Shown one piece after another: positions 23,204 to 34,359 of a stretch of 64,000 nucleotides of DNA (position 1 is its first letter; each line of letters opens with the position of its first letter). The notes under the pieces were generated by a model, which did no database searches, was not told the DNA's origin, and was given only the letters and a program-made list of their open reading frames with translations. The position numbers and the translations under genes were made by a program. Origin of the DNA: Lichtheimia corymbifera B2541 (Eukaryota; Mucoromycota; Mucoromycetes; Mucorales; Lichtheimiaceae); assembly GCA_000697475.1 (NCBI GenBank), contig JNEU01000812.1, positions 109,876 through 173,875 on the forward strand, read 5' to 3'.

Positions 23204-24903
23204 ATGTTTCGATTCACCAGGTTAACTCGCACTCTTCCTCGTACGGCATTGGTTCAGCCTCGTCGTAAGTAGTCATCCCATGCAACGACATTGGCGTGTG
23301 TATATATAAGCTCAACTTTGGTGTATAGGCTTCAATGCAACATCGACTGGTACTGGTCTTGGAGCCGACACTGGCAATGCATCACCCAATATTATCACGT
23401 ACAACCATCCGACAGCACCATTGGCTGCTTATAACCAGCGTCTTGCTACTCGGTTGCGACTCAACATGAATGGACAGCGATTGTTGAAACAGGTGCTTGC
23501 GATCACCAAGGAAATCAAGGCAGCCAATCTCAAGTTTGATCTCAACACATACAATGCACTCTTGGTGGCCCATGCACGAGCACGAGATACACAGGGCTTG
23601 TTGAAGACCCTCAAACAGATGCAAGCGGATGGAATTAAGCCTGCTCTTGACAGCTACAACACTCTCATGGAAGGATTTGCTGCACGTGGCGCTACTGAAC
23701 ATCAGAACAACATCATTGATGCTATGAAGCAAGATAATGTCGAGCCTACTGTCACCACGTACGCACATTGGATGCAAGGATTATGCAATGATCAACAATT
23801 GGAACATGCGGTGGATTTACTCGAGACTATGAAGCAATCTGGCGTTACACCCAATGAAGCTTGCTATGTCATTCTTATCGGTGCATGTTTGAGGTGGCAG
23901 GATCCTGAAATGGCTTTCAAATTGTTGCAGGAGGCAGAGGAATCAGGTGTGGCTGTTGAAAGCAACCCTAGGATATACCTTGATGTGATGCGCGCAACTT
24001 CATGGAATAACAAGGTAAGGAGGTGGAGTAGGCATTGAAGGAAGGAGAGTTATACTGATAATATATATTATATAGTACGAGATGGTGGCCTATTGCTGGG
24101 ACAAGTCTGTGACAGCTCTTAATATGCGACCTGATGAAGGCACTTGTTTGCACGTCCTTGGTGTGGCTGCTCGTGCAGGTGATGCAAAATTGGCTACCAA
24201 GGTGATTCGACAACTATCTACGAGTGGATACCCCTACAAGGAACACTACTTTACACCCTTGATGGAAGCATTTGTTCAAAAGAAGGATCTCAAGAGTGCA
24301 TTCAACGTACTGGATATCATGCGTGTGTCAGGTGTTACACCAACTTCACGGACGACTCTTTTGATCCAGGAACGTCTCAGATCGGGTGGTGTACGTGCTA
24401 TTGATAATGCATACTATGTACTCGAGGAGTTACGCAAGGAAGGACGTAAGGTGGATGTCACTGCTTTCAATGCCATCTTGGGACTCTGTGCTGAAGCAGC
24501 TGATCTTGAACGTACCGTTGCTACATACCGTGAAGCCAAGCATCTTGGTGTCGCTCCTGACATTGATACATACAACAACGTTCTTGAAGCATGCGTGAGA
24601 ACCCGTACCAAGGGTATGGGCAATGTTGTCATTGAGGAGATGAAAAAAGCCGGTGTCACCCCAGATATCCAGACTTATGTCAAGATGATCGCTCTCGAAT
24701 GTACCCAAAAGGATTATGAAGGTGCCTTCTCGTATCTTGAAGAAATGAAGGGCTATGGTGTTGTCCCACCACAAGAATGCTATGAAAATCTCGCACACAA
24801 ATTAGCAGCTGCTCGGGATCCCCGGTTCCATATGGCACTAGAAGAAATGGAGACTTTTGGATATCCTGTTCATCACAAGATCCGTGGCTTATGGAAATCA
24901 TAA
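23204..24903 (+). CDS. Pentatricopeptide repeat protein, probably mitochondrial
   Basis: Three exons: 23204-23264, 23329-24014 and 24076-24903, giving 524 residues. The N-terminus, MFRFTRLTRTLPRTALVQPRR, is Arg/Thr/Leu-rich without acids, typical of a mitochondrial presequence. The body is built of roughly 35-residue helical repeats with PPR signatures, for example DLNTYNALLVAHARARDTQG, ALDSYNTLMEGFAARGA and DIDTYNNVLEACVRTRTKG, interleaved with MKQ-x-G-V-x-P turns; about a dozen units are visible. PPR proteins bind organelle RNA and act in mitochondrial mRNA stability, processing or translation. No extra catalytic domain is present. The specific RNA target cannot be told from the sequence. 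Confidence 0.88.
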
Positions 24904-25503
24904 GGAGGAGAAGGAGGCAAAGGCAATTGTGTATACTAGATTTCTTTTATATTTCATGTGTTTCTTCTGTTGCACAAAATACATGTATAGAATTGTTGGT
25001 TTTTCATCATGGAGTGTGAGAGAGAACAGGGCCTGCTGATCAATGAGAACTTCTCACTTGCAGGGTCCTGCTAATGATGAGTGCAAAAGCGGTGTACAAA
25101 TGGACTTTTATCTTTTCCTTTACCCCTAAGAGGGAGCACCTTTCATGATTGTGAAACATCCCTACCTCGTCACACACTTCTTCACGTATAACATGATACC
25201 CAACTGCTTCAAAGTAAGAGTATGTTTTCTTTTCAAAGGTGTCTATAGTGTTTATCTTTCTGCAATGGATATCACCATTAGTCGTTTAGAGCCCTTCTTG
25301 GCTGAAATAGAAGGTGTACATCTCCTATCTTTTGTTGTTTGACATCCACCTTCTCCCTTTTGCCCCCATTCCCCTTCTGGTGCTTTACTATATAATATAC
25401 AAGTCTCCAGAGATCATTATCTGCCTTATTCTCTTTTAATTCAATTCCCAGTATCGTCGTATATCGTGTGAGTGCGTCGCCTGCAATCACAAGTGTTAAT
25501 CAA
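24904..25503. other. Intergenic region, PPR gene to bHLH gene
   Basis: 600 bp of 3' UTR and promoter-like sequence. Short ORFs only; no gene is seen. Confidence 0.4.
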
Positions 25504-26271
25504 ATGGACGCCGTGAAAGAAAGTACACACAGTAATAATTCAGGTAAATGAGCCCATTATCACATCACGGGAAATGGATCCTGCAAGCAGGGCTCTTCCA
25601 CTGACATGCTGCGAAACTATAGACATGTGGTCATCTCCCATGCCAACACCAGCTGAAGAAATCGCGTATCTCTTTTCCAAAGATGACGACGCTGAAAAGA
25701 AGCAGCGTCGTAGATCAAAGAGGTAACCAAAAAGCCATTGTAACCATCCGCATATGTCCTAAATAAAGCGTTTATACACTATTGCTAGTATCTCTTCTCT
25801 GGAGATTAGGAGGCAAATCCACATTCAATCTGAGCAGAAACGGCGTGCACAAATCAAGGATGGGTTCGAGGAGCTAAGGAACCAACTGCCTGCTTGTCTC
25901 AACAAAAAGATGAGCAAAGTGACTTTATTGCATCGAAGTAAGCAGTAGATGTGAATACAAGGATACCATCTCCTAACTTTTCTATTTTTTCCAATAGCGG
26001 TACAGCACATTCAGCACCTGAAAAGGACTCAAATGTCCATTCTAGCAGAAATGGAAAGATTAATGCAAGAAAATGAAGAGCTACGCAAGTAAGCATTCAA
26101 TTTCAATAGGATCTTGCTCCGAATGTCATTAACATGTTTATAAGGTTTCAACAAAGCGTCACCATCCAACAAGATGGTGGTGCAGCGGCAGCGGCGGCAG
26201 CGGCAGCATTATATCCATCACCTGTGTCTACGATGGCCAATCAATTCCATATGTACAAGCAGGATCAATAA
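25504..26271 (+). CDS. bHLH (leucine-zipper-like) transcription factor
   Basis: Five exons: 25504-25543, 25623-25722, 25789-25937, 25998-26088 and 26145-26271, giving 168 residues. The basic region and helix 1 (about residues 52-75) contain HIQSEQKRRAQIKDGFEELR, with the E-box-contacting His/Glu/Arg pattern. The loop is short, and helix 2 (KVTLLHRTVQHIQHLKR) runs into a coiled-coil of MSILAEMERLMQENEELRK type. A nine-Ala run follows before a short tail. An N-terminal basic patch (KKQRRRSKR) is probably an NLS. Helix 2 continuing into heptads resembles Mlx/Max- or Ino4-type bHLHZ proteins, which bind CANNTG as dimers. The small size suggests it is a dimer partner. The multi-exon model is fully in frame; all donors and acceptors are consensus. 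Confidence 0.8.
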
Positions 26272-26499
26272 TCATCGTTCTCTCTCTTTTCTCCCATCTT
26301 GTATAGACTTGCTCCTCCATTGATTATTTTCCTTTCCATTCATTCACCTAGCCTTCAATCTTCATCAACAAATACAAGCTATTTTCATTTTCACTAATGC
26401 CATCATCCATCTCGTGTCACATTGTCAAGAATTCCCCGCTGCTGTCAATCTCGGGGACTGTTGCTAACTCGTGTGTTTATATCTTTTCCCACAACCGAC

Positions 26500-27379
26500 A
26501 TGGCAGCTAAGAATCTCCCAAAGGTCTTTTTCGATGTCGCCGTCAACGGCAAACCAAGTGGCCGTATGGTCTTCAAGGTACTTGAATCGCTTCGCAGTAG
26601 TGTTTATACCCATTGTCATTTTACGCGTTCATTGACACACGTTCTCTCTCTCTCTCTCTCTTCTCATGACTACCGAAAAGCTTTTCAACGACACTGTCCC
26701 CAAGACTGCCGAGAACTTCCGTGCTCTGTGCACTGGTGAGAAGGGTGTTGGTCAGGCCGGCAAGCCTCTCCACTTCAAGAACAGCTACTTGTATGTGATC
26801 CAAACACACGCGTCTGTGTCAGTTTATTAATTCTTTCTTTCTATCTTAGCCATCGTATCATTCCTGGCTTTATGGCTCAAGGTGGTGGTATGTAATTGAA
26901 CAAAGGGTTGCGTTTATTTCATTGTTTGGTTGTTGATGCATGTGATTAGATTTCACCCTTGGTGATGGTCGTGGTGGTGAATCCATCTATGGTCGTACCT
27001 TCAACGAGTAAGTTCCATCATATCGTTACCTGTCATCAAGGTCATTAACCTTCGTCATTTCTTGCTTAGTGAGAACTTTACTTTGAAGCACACTGGCAAG
27101 GGTGTCCTCTCCATGGCTAATGCTGGCCCTGTAAGTATAGGATAAAAATATACGCAAGGATCAATAGAGTGACCAATGTATTACTTGCAGAACACCAATG
27201 GCTCCCAATTCTTCATCACTTTTGACAAGACCCCCTGGTTGGATGGTAACCACACTGTCTTTGGTCAAATCTCTGAAGGCAACGAAGTGTTGGATCTTTT
27301 GGAACAATATGGATCGCAGACTGGTCGTCCTACTGGCAAGATCGAGATTATCGACTGTGGCGAGATCAAGGATCAATAA
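26500..27379 (+). CDS. CPR1: Cyclophilin-type peptidyl-prolyl isomerase (CypA)
   Basis: Six exons: 26500-26577, 26681-26790, 26850-26887, 26950-27007, 27070-27130 and 27191-27379, giving 177 residues. The single cyclophilin domain is complete: [30 protein letters not shown] (with catalytic Arg), [18 protein letters not shown] (with the cyclosporin-contacting Trp) and [12 protein letters not shown]. An insertion around [17 protein letters not shown] is the divergent-loop variant seen in plant cytosolic cyclophilins and Cyp40, which human CypA lacks. There is no signal peptide or targeting signal, so it is probably cytosolic or nuclear. It catalyses cis-trans prolyl isomerisation and would be the likely cyclosporin A receptor. 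Confidence 0.93.
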
Positions 27380-27954
27380 GGATAGAAAAGAATAGCAAAA
27401 TGAGTAAATAGATGTTTAACCGCATTCAATGAAAACTTTACAAGTTTGTTTTAAGCTGAAAAGCTTTGATCCTATCTATTGACGAAGTTGAGTGTTAACC
27501 ATTAGCTTATGTTTTGACATCTCGTTTTGGAAGGATTGGTCTGTGAGAGTTTATTACGCTTCATGACAATGAAAGGCAGAACACAGCACTCAGATTAGTA
27601 GCTCTTTGTTCATGGTACTAATTTATACCCAAATATGCATCATGGTGTTCACTCAATTAATCCTCGTCTCAGAAAGCGGTTTCAAGATGTCATACTTTAA
27701 AAAACACACGTTGAATACATTTATTGATAGCCTTTTCCTCCTATTTGAAGCTGTTGCCCATTCCACTGCGTGTGAACGATTCCCCCGCTTCAACCCATCA
27801 TTTGCATCCTTCAATTTTCTTGATCCAAGTGTATTTGGTTGACCAACGCTGGAACAGCGAACATGTCATTTCATGAACCATCCACCCTCCTGCTAATGTT
27901 CCCATCCTCCTTTCAAAGCCTCTCGCCACATTACACACCTCCCATTCAATTTTT
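27380..27954. other. Intergenic region with a diverged copy of the repeat-island flank
   Basis: Sequence at about 27748-27800 (gttgcccattccactgcgtg) resembles the flanking block also seen at 29010-29060 and 33040-33090, so it is probably a third, older copy. No gene is seen. Confidence 0.45.
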
Positions 27955-28935
27955 CATAATAAAGCATGTAGTTTTTATTTAAACAGGGTTGACCAGCAGG
28001 TCTGAGAACACCTTGTGACCTAGTGTCACGATGGAGGTGGGCAATCTCGGGGGTCATGGATCGTCCATCCATCATCTCTGCTGCATCAGGACGAACCCCA
28101 TTTAAATTATCATTATGAAGCATGTGGTTTTGAAATGAATGAAGTTGATCAGCATGACTCAGCGAACCTTCTTACCAAATTTCAAGTTCGAAATCGGGAT
28201 CTCAAGGTTATTCATAGTAAGTGACATATCATGAATTTGGACGGGTGCGGAATTTCCTACCGTCATAGTAAACCTCACATTATATCCTCCCATTCCCAAT
28301 TTTCAAATGAAGCATGAGGTCTTTATGAGAACGAAATTGATCAGCATGTCCGAGAGCACGTTGTCTGGAAGTTTCAAGTTTGAGAAAGGGAATCTCGAGT
28401 CATGGGGGCGTCCAACCTACATACATTCACGTCCCTTCATCGTCGGACGCCCGCATCAAAGTTCTCATAATGAAGCATGTGGTTTTTATTTGAATGGAGC
28501 TGATCAGCATGTCGAAGCCCACGGCCTGACCACGTTTCACAATGGATGTGGACAATGGCGGGGGGGTGCACTATACACCCTACTTGAGTCCCGTCTGTCC
28601 TATATTTCGACCGCCCGATTCATGGAAACATCATAATGAAGCATGCGGTTTTTAAATGAATGGAGTGGATCAACATGCCCCAGCGAACCTGCTTACCAAG
28701 TTTCAAGTTCAAAGTGGGCAATCCCAAGGTAATTCATATTAAATGGCATTTCAACGAAACCGGACGGCCGTGGAATTTCAGTCCATCATAGTAAACCCCA
28801 CATTATGCTCTCCCTTTCAAAATTTTTAAATGAAGCATGGGTTCTTTATTAAGACAAAGTTGATCAGCATGCCCAAGAGCATCCTGTGTGCAAGTTTGAG
28901 GTTAAAGTGAGCAATCTCAAGATCATGGGTTAATT
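27955..28935 (+). repeat. Irregular tandem array of about 160-195-bp monomers
   Basis: About six related monomers share a core: AATGAAGCATG, GGTTTTTA or GGTCTTTA, then TTGATCAGCATG, an ACCTTGTG-like block, AAGTTTCAAGTT and a GGCAATCTC-like block. GATCAGCATG-type anchors fall near 27990, 28147, 28339, 28502, 28668 and 28862, so unit length varies between about 158 and 194 bp. Monomers are diverged, which indicates an old array. The same family forms the 319-bp array further right. Confidence 0.85.
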
Positions 28936-29420
28936 TACAGTGTGCATGAATATGCCTGACAGCTCAACCAACTTAAATTTCCAGCTCTTCCACTCGCCTC
29001 TTTCTCCCATTCTCAACTGTTGCCCCATTCAAGTACAACCATCACCTGCGAACGATTGCACTGCTTCAACCCATCATGTCAAGCCTACGAATGCCTTGAT
29101 GCCGTTGCCTTTGACTGAATGGGCAATTCCTTGGCGTGTGCACTCCACTACAACACACGCGTTACTTGACACTGCCACAACCAATCGTAACAGCAGCTGC
29201 CATTAGCAAGGTCTTCATTGACATCAACCGGGGTTCATAACCTCGTCATCTGCTGCAACACACGCTCTCTTGCACACTCCTCTGCTACTACCAAACGCTG
29301 CTATTATGAAAGGCTTTATTTCATTATCTCGAACAGTATCCTTTGCTTGCAGCCCTTTTCGACATGAGCAGCAGATAGCCGTTATATAGAAGCAGCCTTA
29401 TTTACGTACAGCAACTAGCT
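28936..29420 (+). repeat. Left copy of a duplicated flank of the repeat island
   Basis: From about 28800 to 29420 the sequence aligns in the same order with about 32820-33400. Shared landmarks are CAGTGTGCATGAAT, CTGACAGCTCAACC, TTTCCAGCTCTTCCAC, CTGTTGCCCCATTCAA, CGAACGATTGCACTGCTTCA and GCAGATAGCC..TTATATAGAAGCAGC. The copies carry indels and substitutions, so the duplication is not recent. Confidence 0.8.
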
Positions 29421-29778
29421 TTCAATACACACGGGTACCAATGGATGATTCATACCAGCTATCAAATACACCGCAATACATGCAATCTTCGGCGTGGTTG
29501 AGCAGCGTTGGAAACTGACCAAGAAGGCGGTAGATCAACAACCGGATGGAAAAGGAAGCATGCAGCGATCGCACGGCTCTTTTCAACCAACATATTGGAT
29601 TTCCAATGGTTATAGATGAATGGGAGGATGCAATCAAGTGCACTGATGGGAAAGAAATCCTGGAATGTGGCTTTGGTTACGCGGCATATCGTCAGCAGGA
29701 AGGATGGATCATATCACGAGGATGCGACTAAGGATGATGATATACTGGATTGAATGAACAGCGGTGGATGACCTATTG
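29421..29778. other. Short unassigned region with a coding-like ORF
   Basis: A 61-codon plus-strand ORF at 29546-29731 (containing HIGFPMVIDEWEDAIKC) looks coding-like but has no recognised family or partner exon. It is probably a relic beside the repeats. Confidence 0.3.
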
Positions 29779-30440
29779 GTATACTCGATTCAATACATGC
29801 AGCAGCTATTCCGAATCATGGATGAAGGATTACGACGGCAGCAACCAAGAATACAATGACACCATTATCCCTGTTGCCTCTATCTGATTCACCCCCCCCA
29901 TATCTCATTTACTTGCTAGACATCCACAATACCATGTACTGTTCTTCGACATCTTTATTGAATGAAAATTGGATACAACGTAATATATGGAGTATTACAC
30001 TATCAACACATATGGTCGGGATGTGGATCACTTGGTTGGTTACTGGATTGAAAGGGGGAATAGAACTAGAAGGTTGTAAAGCGAGGTTGGATCATATGCG
30101 TCGTCGTATCGCGATGCTTTTATACTTTTGCCACAACATTTTATGACTCCATTAAAGCTTTCTAGCTCACATACTGATAATAGGCGAAAGGCAGTGGCAA
30201 TTCCCCTAACGCTTGTAAAGATGTTTAGTTTGAGAGTGATGATGCCCAACATTTGCTTGTTACAGAGCATGGTATTCACTGTGAGCTTAATTCGTTATAT
30301 TCTAGTAGACGAATGAGTTGCTTTATACAATAAGAAACGAGTACATGAAAATACCATGTTCGTCCATGGCAGTTTTCAGTTAACCGCTATCTCATGCATC
30401 CTTATATAAGAACAAATCATTCCACACGGGGCATCATGGC
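29779..30440 (-). repeat. Dispersed repeat, copy 1 (minus orientation)
   Basis: Read on the minus strand, this segment aligns with 63335-64000 on the plus strand. Shared blocks include GTTCTTATATAA, CATGTAC..ACTCGT, GTTGGGCA, CAACCTCGCTTT, TTTCAATCCAG, GTGATCCACA, CAACAGGGATAATGG and TTGTATTCTTGGTTGCTGCC. Copy 2 is cut by the window end, so the right boundary is unknown. The TATA-like block near one end could be an element promoter. Confidence 0.8.
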
Positions 30441-30570
30441 GGATCTTACAATAGAAAAGCAGGAGAAGGGTGAATCATGCATATCTCCACCAATAGAATT
30501 GACCCTTCACTTCGGCTCAGTTACACAAAGAAGTCCCTGTATCGTTGGCTCTATCAGGGTCTACCTGCTT
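30441..30570. other. Spacer leading into the fold-back elements
   Basis: The distal part (about 30525-30570) matches the outer arm of the second fold-back element (ACACAAAGAAGTCC and GGCTCT..CAGGGTCTACCT). Otherwise it is unassigned. Confidence 0.4.
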
Positions 30571-31012
30571 TACAATGAACAAAGGCCACTTTCCATATGG
30601 CATTACGCTTACAGCATAGTAAAAACATAAAGATAGTCATATCTCAAGATTTCACAATCAAACGTGGGCTCTTTCATAGAACAATATTGCTCGTCGTGGT
30701 GAAGCGCACCTTGAGTGCAAGTTTCACGATCGTCGTGGCCATTCTCAGATTCACGCAATGTCACCACCAGCTAAAGTGGAACTTGGGTCGACCTTGTTTT
30801 TTTTTCGACGAGGCTGGTGGTGACATTACGAAATCTAGGATCGGCGCGGTTGATCGTAAAACTTGCACCCAAGGTGCGCTACACCCAGACGAGCAACTTT
30901 GCTCTATGAAAGAGCCCACGTTTCATTGTAAATTTTAGAGATACAGACAATTTTATGTTTTTACTATGCTGTACGCGTAATGCTATATGGAGAGTGGCGC
31001 TTGTTCATTGTC
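30571..31012. repeat. Fold-back (long inverted repeat) element A
   Basis: The left arm, 30571-30771, is an imperfect reverse complement of the right arm, 30813-31012, around a 41-bp spacer with a T9 run. Landmarks pair exactly: ACAATGAAC with GTTCATTGT, ACGTGGGCTCTTTCATAGA with its complement, GCGCACCTTG with CAAGGTGCGC, and GTCACCACCAGC with GCTGGTGGTGAC. Arms of about 200 bp are nearly equal in length, so the transcript or single strand could form one long hairpin. The arm sequence is itself a diverged version of the island monomer. Confidence 0.85.
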
Positions 31013-31603
31013 AAGCATCATGCAAATGAGCTGTGTTGCACAAAGAAGTCCGTCTGCATCTTCGGCTCTGTCGGGGTCTACCTACTTGACAATGAACAAA
31101 GACCACTTGTCATATAGCATTATGGTTACAGCATATGTAAAACATAAACATGCCCATAACTCAAAATTCTACAATGAAACATGGGGTCTTCAATCGAACA
31201 AAGTTGCGCGGCGGGATCAAGCGCACCTTGTGTAGAAGTTTCACGACCGTCGTGGCCATTCTCAGATTCACCCCATGTCACCACCAGCCAAAATAGATCA
31301 GGTCAACCTCTAATTTTTTTTTTCGACGAGGCTGGTGGTGACATTGCGAAATTTGGGATTGGCGAGCCTGATCGTAAAACTTGCACCCAAGGTGCGCTAC
31401 ACCCAGACGAGCAACTCTGTTCTATTAAAGAGCCCACGTTTCATTGTAAAGTTGAGAGATACAGGCACCTTTGTGTTTTACATATGCTGTAAGCGTGATG
31501 CTATATGTAAAGTGACCTTGGTTCATTGTCAAGCAGCTAGAGCCTAATAGAGCCAAAGATACAGAGCGGCGTGTTTGTGTGATACAGCTCATTTGCATGA
31601 TAC
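31013..31603. repeat. Fold-back element B, tandem to A
   Basis: The core arms 31089-31288 and 31331-31530 flank a 42-bp spacer with a T run. The pairing can be extended outwards (31013-31088 with about 31531-31603; for example ATCATGCAAATGAGCTGT and its complement). Element B repeats element A in direct orientation with a 518-bp offset, judged from the shared ACTTGCACCCAAGGTGCGCT at 30861 and 31379. Confidence 0.85.
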
Positions 31604-31744
31604 TTCACAATGAACAAACACCATTCTCCATATAGCATCACGCTTACAGCATATGTAAAAACATAAAAGTTCCTGTTTCTACAAGTTGCCATGATGAAGT
31701 GTGGCGTCTTTATGAGAACAAGTTGATCAGCATGGCCGAGAGGA
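31604..31744 (+). repeat. Third left-arm copy grading into the 319-bp array
   Basis: The sequence begins like a fold-back left arm (CACAATGAACAAAC, then CATATAGCATCACGCTTACAGCATATG). Near 31690 it becomes the island monomer (GATGAAGTGTGGCGTCTTTATGAGAAC, TTGATCAGCATG). This shows that the hairpin arms and the tandem monomers belong to one family. Confidence 0.7.
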
Positions 31745-32740
31745 CCTTCTGACCAAGTTTCATATTCGAGATCACCAATATCGGCGGGCGCGGCCCGTAC
31801 ATCTTATCTATGTTTCCCTCCATACATCCGGGCGCTGCCAACCAAAACTTCATAATGAAGTGTGGCATCTTTATGAGAACGAAATTGCTCGCCGTGATCG
31901 AAAGTACCTTGCATGAAAGTTTCAGGCTCGAGATAGCCAATCTCAGGCTCAGGGAGCGTCGAACCTACTTTTGCCCTACATTTGGGCCGCCCCGCATTCA
32001 AAACATTTATAATGAAGCCTGCGATTTTTAAATGAATGGGATTGATCAGCATGACCCAGCGAACCTTCTGACCAAGTTTCAGATTCGAAATCACCAATAT
32101 CGGCGGGCGCGGCCCGTACATCTTATCTATGTTTCCCTCCATACATCCGGGCGCTGCCAACCAAAACTTCATAATGAAGTGTGGCATCTTTATGAGAACG
32201 AAATTGCTCGCCGTAATCGAAAGTACCTTGCATGAAAGTTTCAGGCTCGAGATAGCCAATCTCAGGCTCAGGGAGCGTCGAACCTACTTTTGCCCTACAT
32301 TTGGGCCGCCCCGCATTCAAAACATTTATAATGAAGCCTGCGATTTTTAAATGAATGGGATTGATCAGCATGACCCAGAGAACCTTCTGACCAAGTTTCA
32401 TATTCGAGATCACCAATATCGGCGGGCGCGGCCCGTACATCTTATCTATGTTTCCCTCCATACATCCGGGCGCTGCCAACCAAAACTTCATAATGAAGTG
32501 TGGCATCTTTATGAGAACGAAATTGCTCGCCGTGATCGAAAGTACCTTGCATGAAAGTTTCAGGCTCGAGATAGCCAATCTCAGGCTCAGGGAGCGTCGA
32601 ACCTACTTTTGCCCTACATTTGGGCCGCCCCGCATTCAAAACATTTATAATGAAGCCTGCGATTTTTAAATGAATGGGATTGATCAGCATGACCCAGCGA
32701 ACCTTCTGACCAAGTTTCAGGTTCGAAATGGGCAATCCCA
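31745..32740 (+). repeat. Higher-order tandem repeat, 319-bp unit, about 3.1 copies
   Basis: Units start at 31745, 32064, 32383 and 32702 (each at CCTTCTGACCAAG), an exact 319-bp period. The three full units differ at only a few positions. Each unit contains two diverged monomers: one with CTTCATAATGAAGTGTGGC and TTGCTCGCCGTGATCG, the other with TTTATAATGAAGCCTGCG and TTGATCAGCATGACCC. Stop-free frames of 67-151 codons recur in each unit on both strands, which follows from the repetition and is not evidence of genes. Confidence 0.92.
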
Positions 32741-33400
32741 AGTTAATACATACTACATCGATAAATCATAAATCCGGCGCTTACCCGATTTCCGACCATC
32801 CATAGTAATCCCCACATTATACCCTCCCATTCAAAATTTTCAAATAAAGCATGGGTTCTTTATTAATACAAAGTTGATCAGCATGACCAAGAGCATCTTG
32901 TGTGAAAGTTTCAGGTTTAAGAGAGGCAATCATGGTCATGGATCAATTTACAGTGTGCATGAATGTGCCTGACAGCTCAACCCAACTTAATTTCCAGCTC
33001 TTCCACTTGTAGCTTTCTTGTCTCCTCCTCCCATTCTCAACTGTTGCCCCATTCAACTACAGCTACCAGCTGCGAACGATTGCACTGCTTCAACCCATCA
33101 TGTCAATGCTGCAACGGTCTTGATCCGATTGTCTTTGACTAAATGGGCAAGTTCATGGCGTATGCACCACACTACACCACCCGCGTTTCTTGACACTCCA
33201 CCTTCTCTTGTACACTCCTCTACCACAGCCAATCGTAACAGCATTCATTCCAGCAGTTGGCGTTAGCAAGGTCTTTACTCCATTGTCTCAAGCTACTTGC
33301 AGCAACCTGCCTTGCAGCCTTTTTCACGTGCACAGCAGATAGCCATTATATAGAAGCAGCTTTATTTAGATGTAGCAACTTGCTTCAATACATACGAATG
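32741..33400 (+). repeat. Last monomer and right copy of the duplicated flank
   Basis: One more diverged monomer (anchor GATCAGCATG near 32877) precedes sequence matching 28936-29420. That match includes CTGACAGCTCAACC, CTCCCATTCTCAACTG and the TTATATAGAAGCAGC block near 33350. Confidence 0.8.
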
Positions 33401-34359
33401 TCTATGGATATGGAACTGAATACTGCTTTGGTACATGGGATGAAGGGATTGAATATACACAATGCGTGAAGAAAGAGCCTTGTTCTTAGGTATTCATTGT
33501 GAACATGACCTTGATGTTATTATGCTGAACGAATGGTGCATCCAATTATCGTACCTTACACGCTATTCCACGGCAGCTACTATCATCATCCAACCGCACA
33601 CCTTTGCATCACGTTTCACCACTCATCTTTGTCCCATATCGATGTGTCTCCCATGAGAACAATGCATAGTACTTCTCAACTCGTTTCCGGTCTATGTCTT
33701 GTGAATGATGTTGGAATAAAGGATTACTGTAATGAATCTGATATTGCGTTCGGAAATCATTCCTAAGTCTCTATAAGACTCCCATCTTTTTGAGTTAAGC
33801 CTCGCCGTGCAAGGGTGACTACATTATAGGATGGGTATCCACTTTTGAATGCCGTGATAAAGGAAACAGAGAGAAAGAGAGGGGTTCATTGTGTCTTGAA
33901 CAAAGGCTGTAATAAGTCTCCTCCCTTTTATTGTGCTTTCATCTTGCCAATGACGTCGCTATGTATACACGTTCCTTTTTATGATTTATCTCTTGTAAGA
34001 GGGTACAATGAAAGGTGTTGAATAAGCAGCTTCTTCAAGTGCATGAGTGGGCATTATGATGGTCAACTAAACAATATCAATCATCGTTGCGAATCCATCG
34101 CTTTACCAATGCATCCTATACAGCAAGTCATAATAACGTATCGTTGGATCATTTCTTCCTTATATTCTTTCCCCTCCAACAACCAGTCCGAGACAGCCTT
34201 ACGTCTGGCTTATTGTATAGCCGAAACGATGTGTGTATAGAAGATCCGAAAAATGCGGGGTTGGTGGCTTTTGGTAGGAGATCAATACGCCGCATCCCAG
34301 CAGCGATGTTTCTGTCATCCTCTTTTTCTCCTTTCGACACTCTTGTTGACAACACCGAC
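33401..34359. other. Intergenic region upstream of dihydroorotase
   Basis: No gene is recognised in 960 bp. ORFs at 33462-33766 and 34087 onward are short; the last one runs into the dihydroorotase start codon and is probably leader sequence. Confidence 0.4.

Noticed and set aside
30597..31492. ORFs containing the FFFDEAGGDI and GALHPDEQL peptides
   Set aside because: They are readings through the right arms of the fold-back elements; the similarity between them reflects the DNA repeat.
31804..32741. Recurrent 73- to 151-codon ORFs on both strands in the 319-bp array
   Set aside because: They recur because the DNA is repeated with a 319-bp unit (319 is not a multiple of 3), with equal openness on both strands. 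There is no protein family signal.
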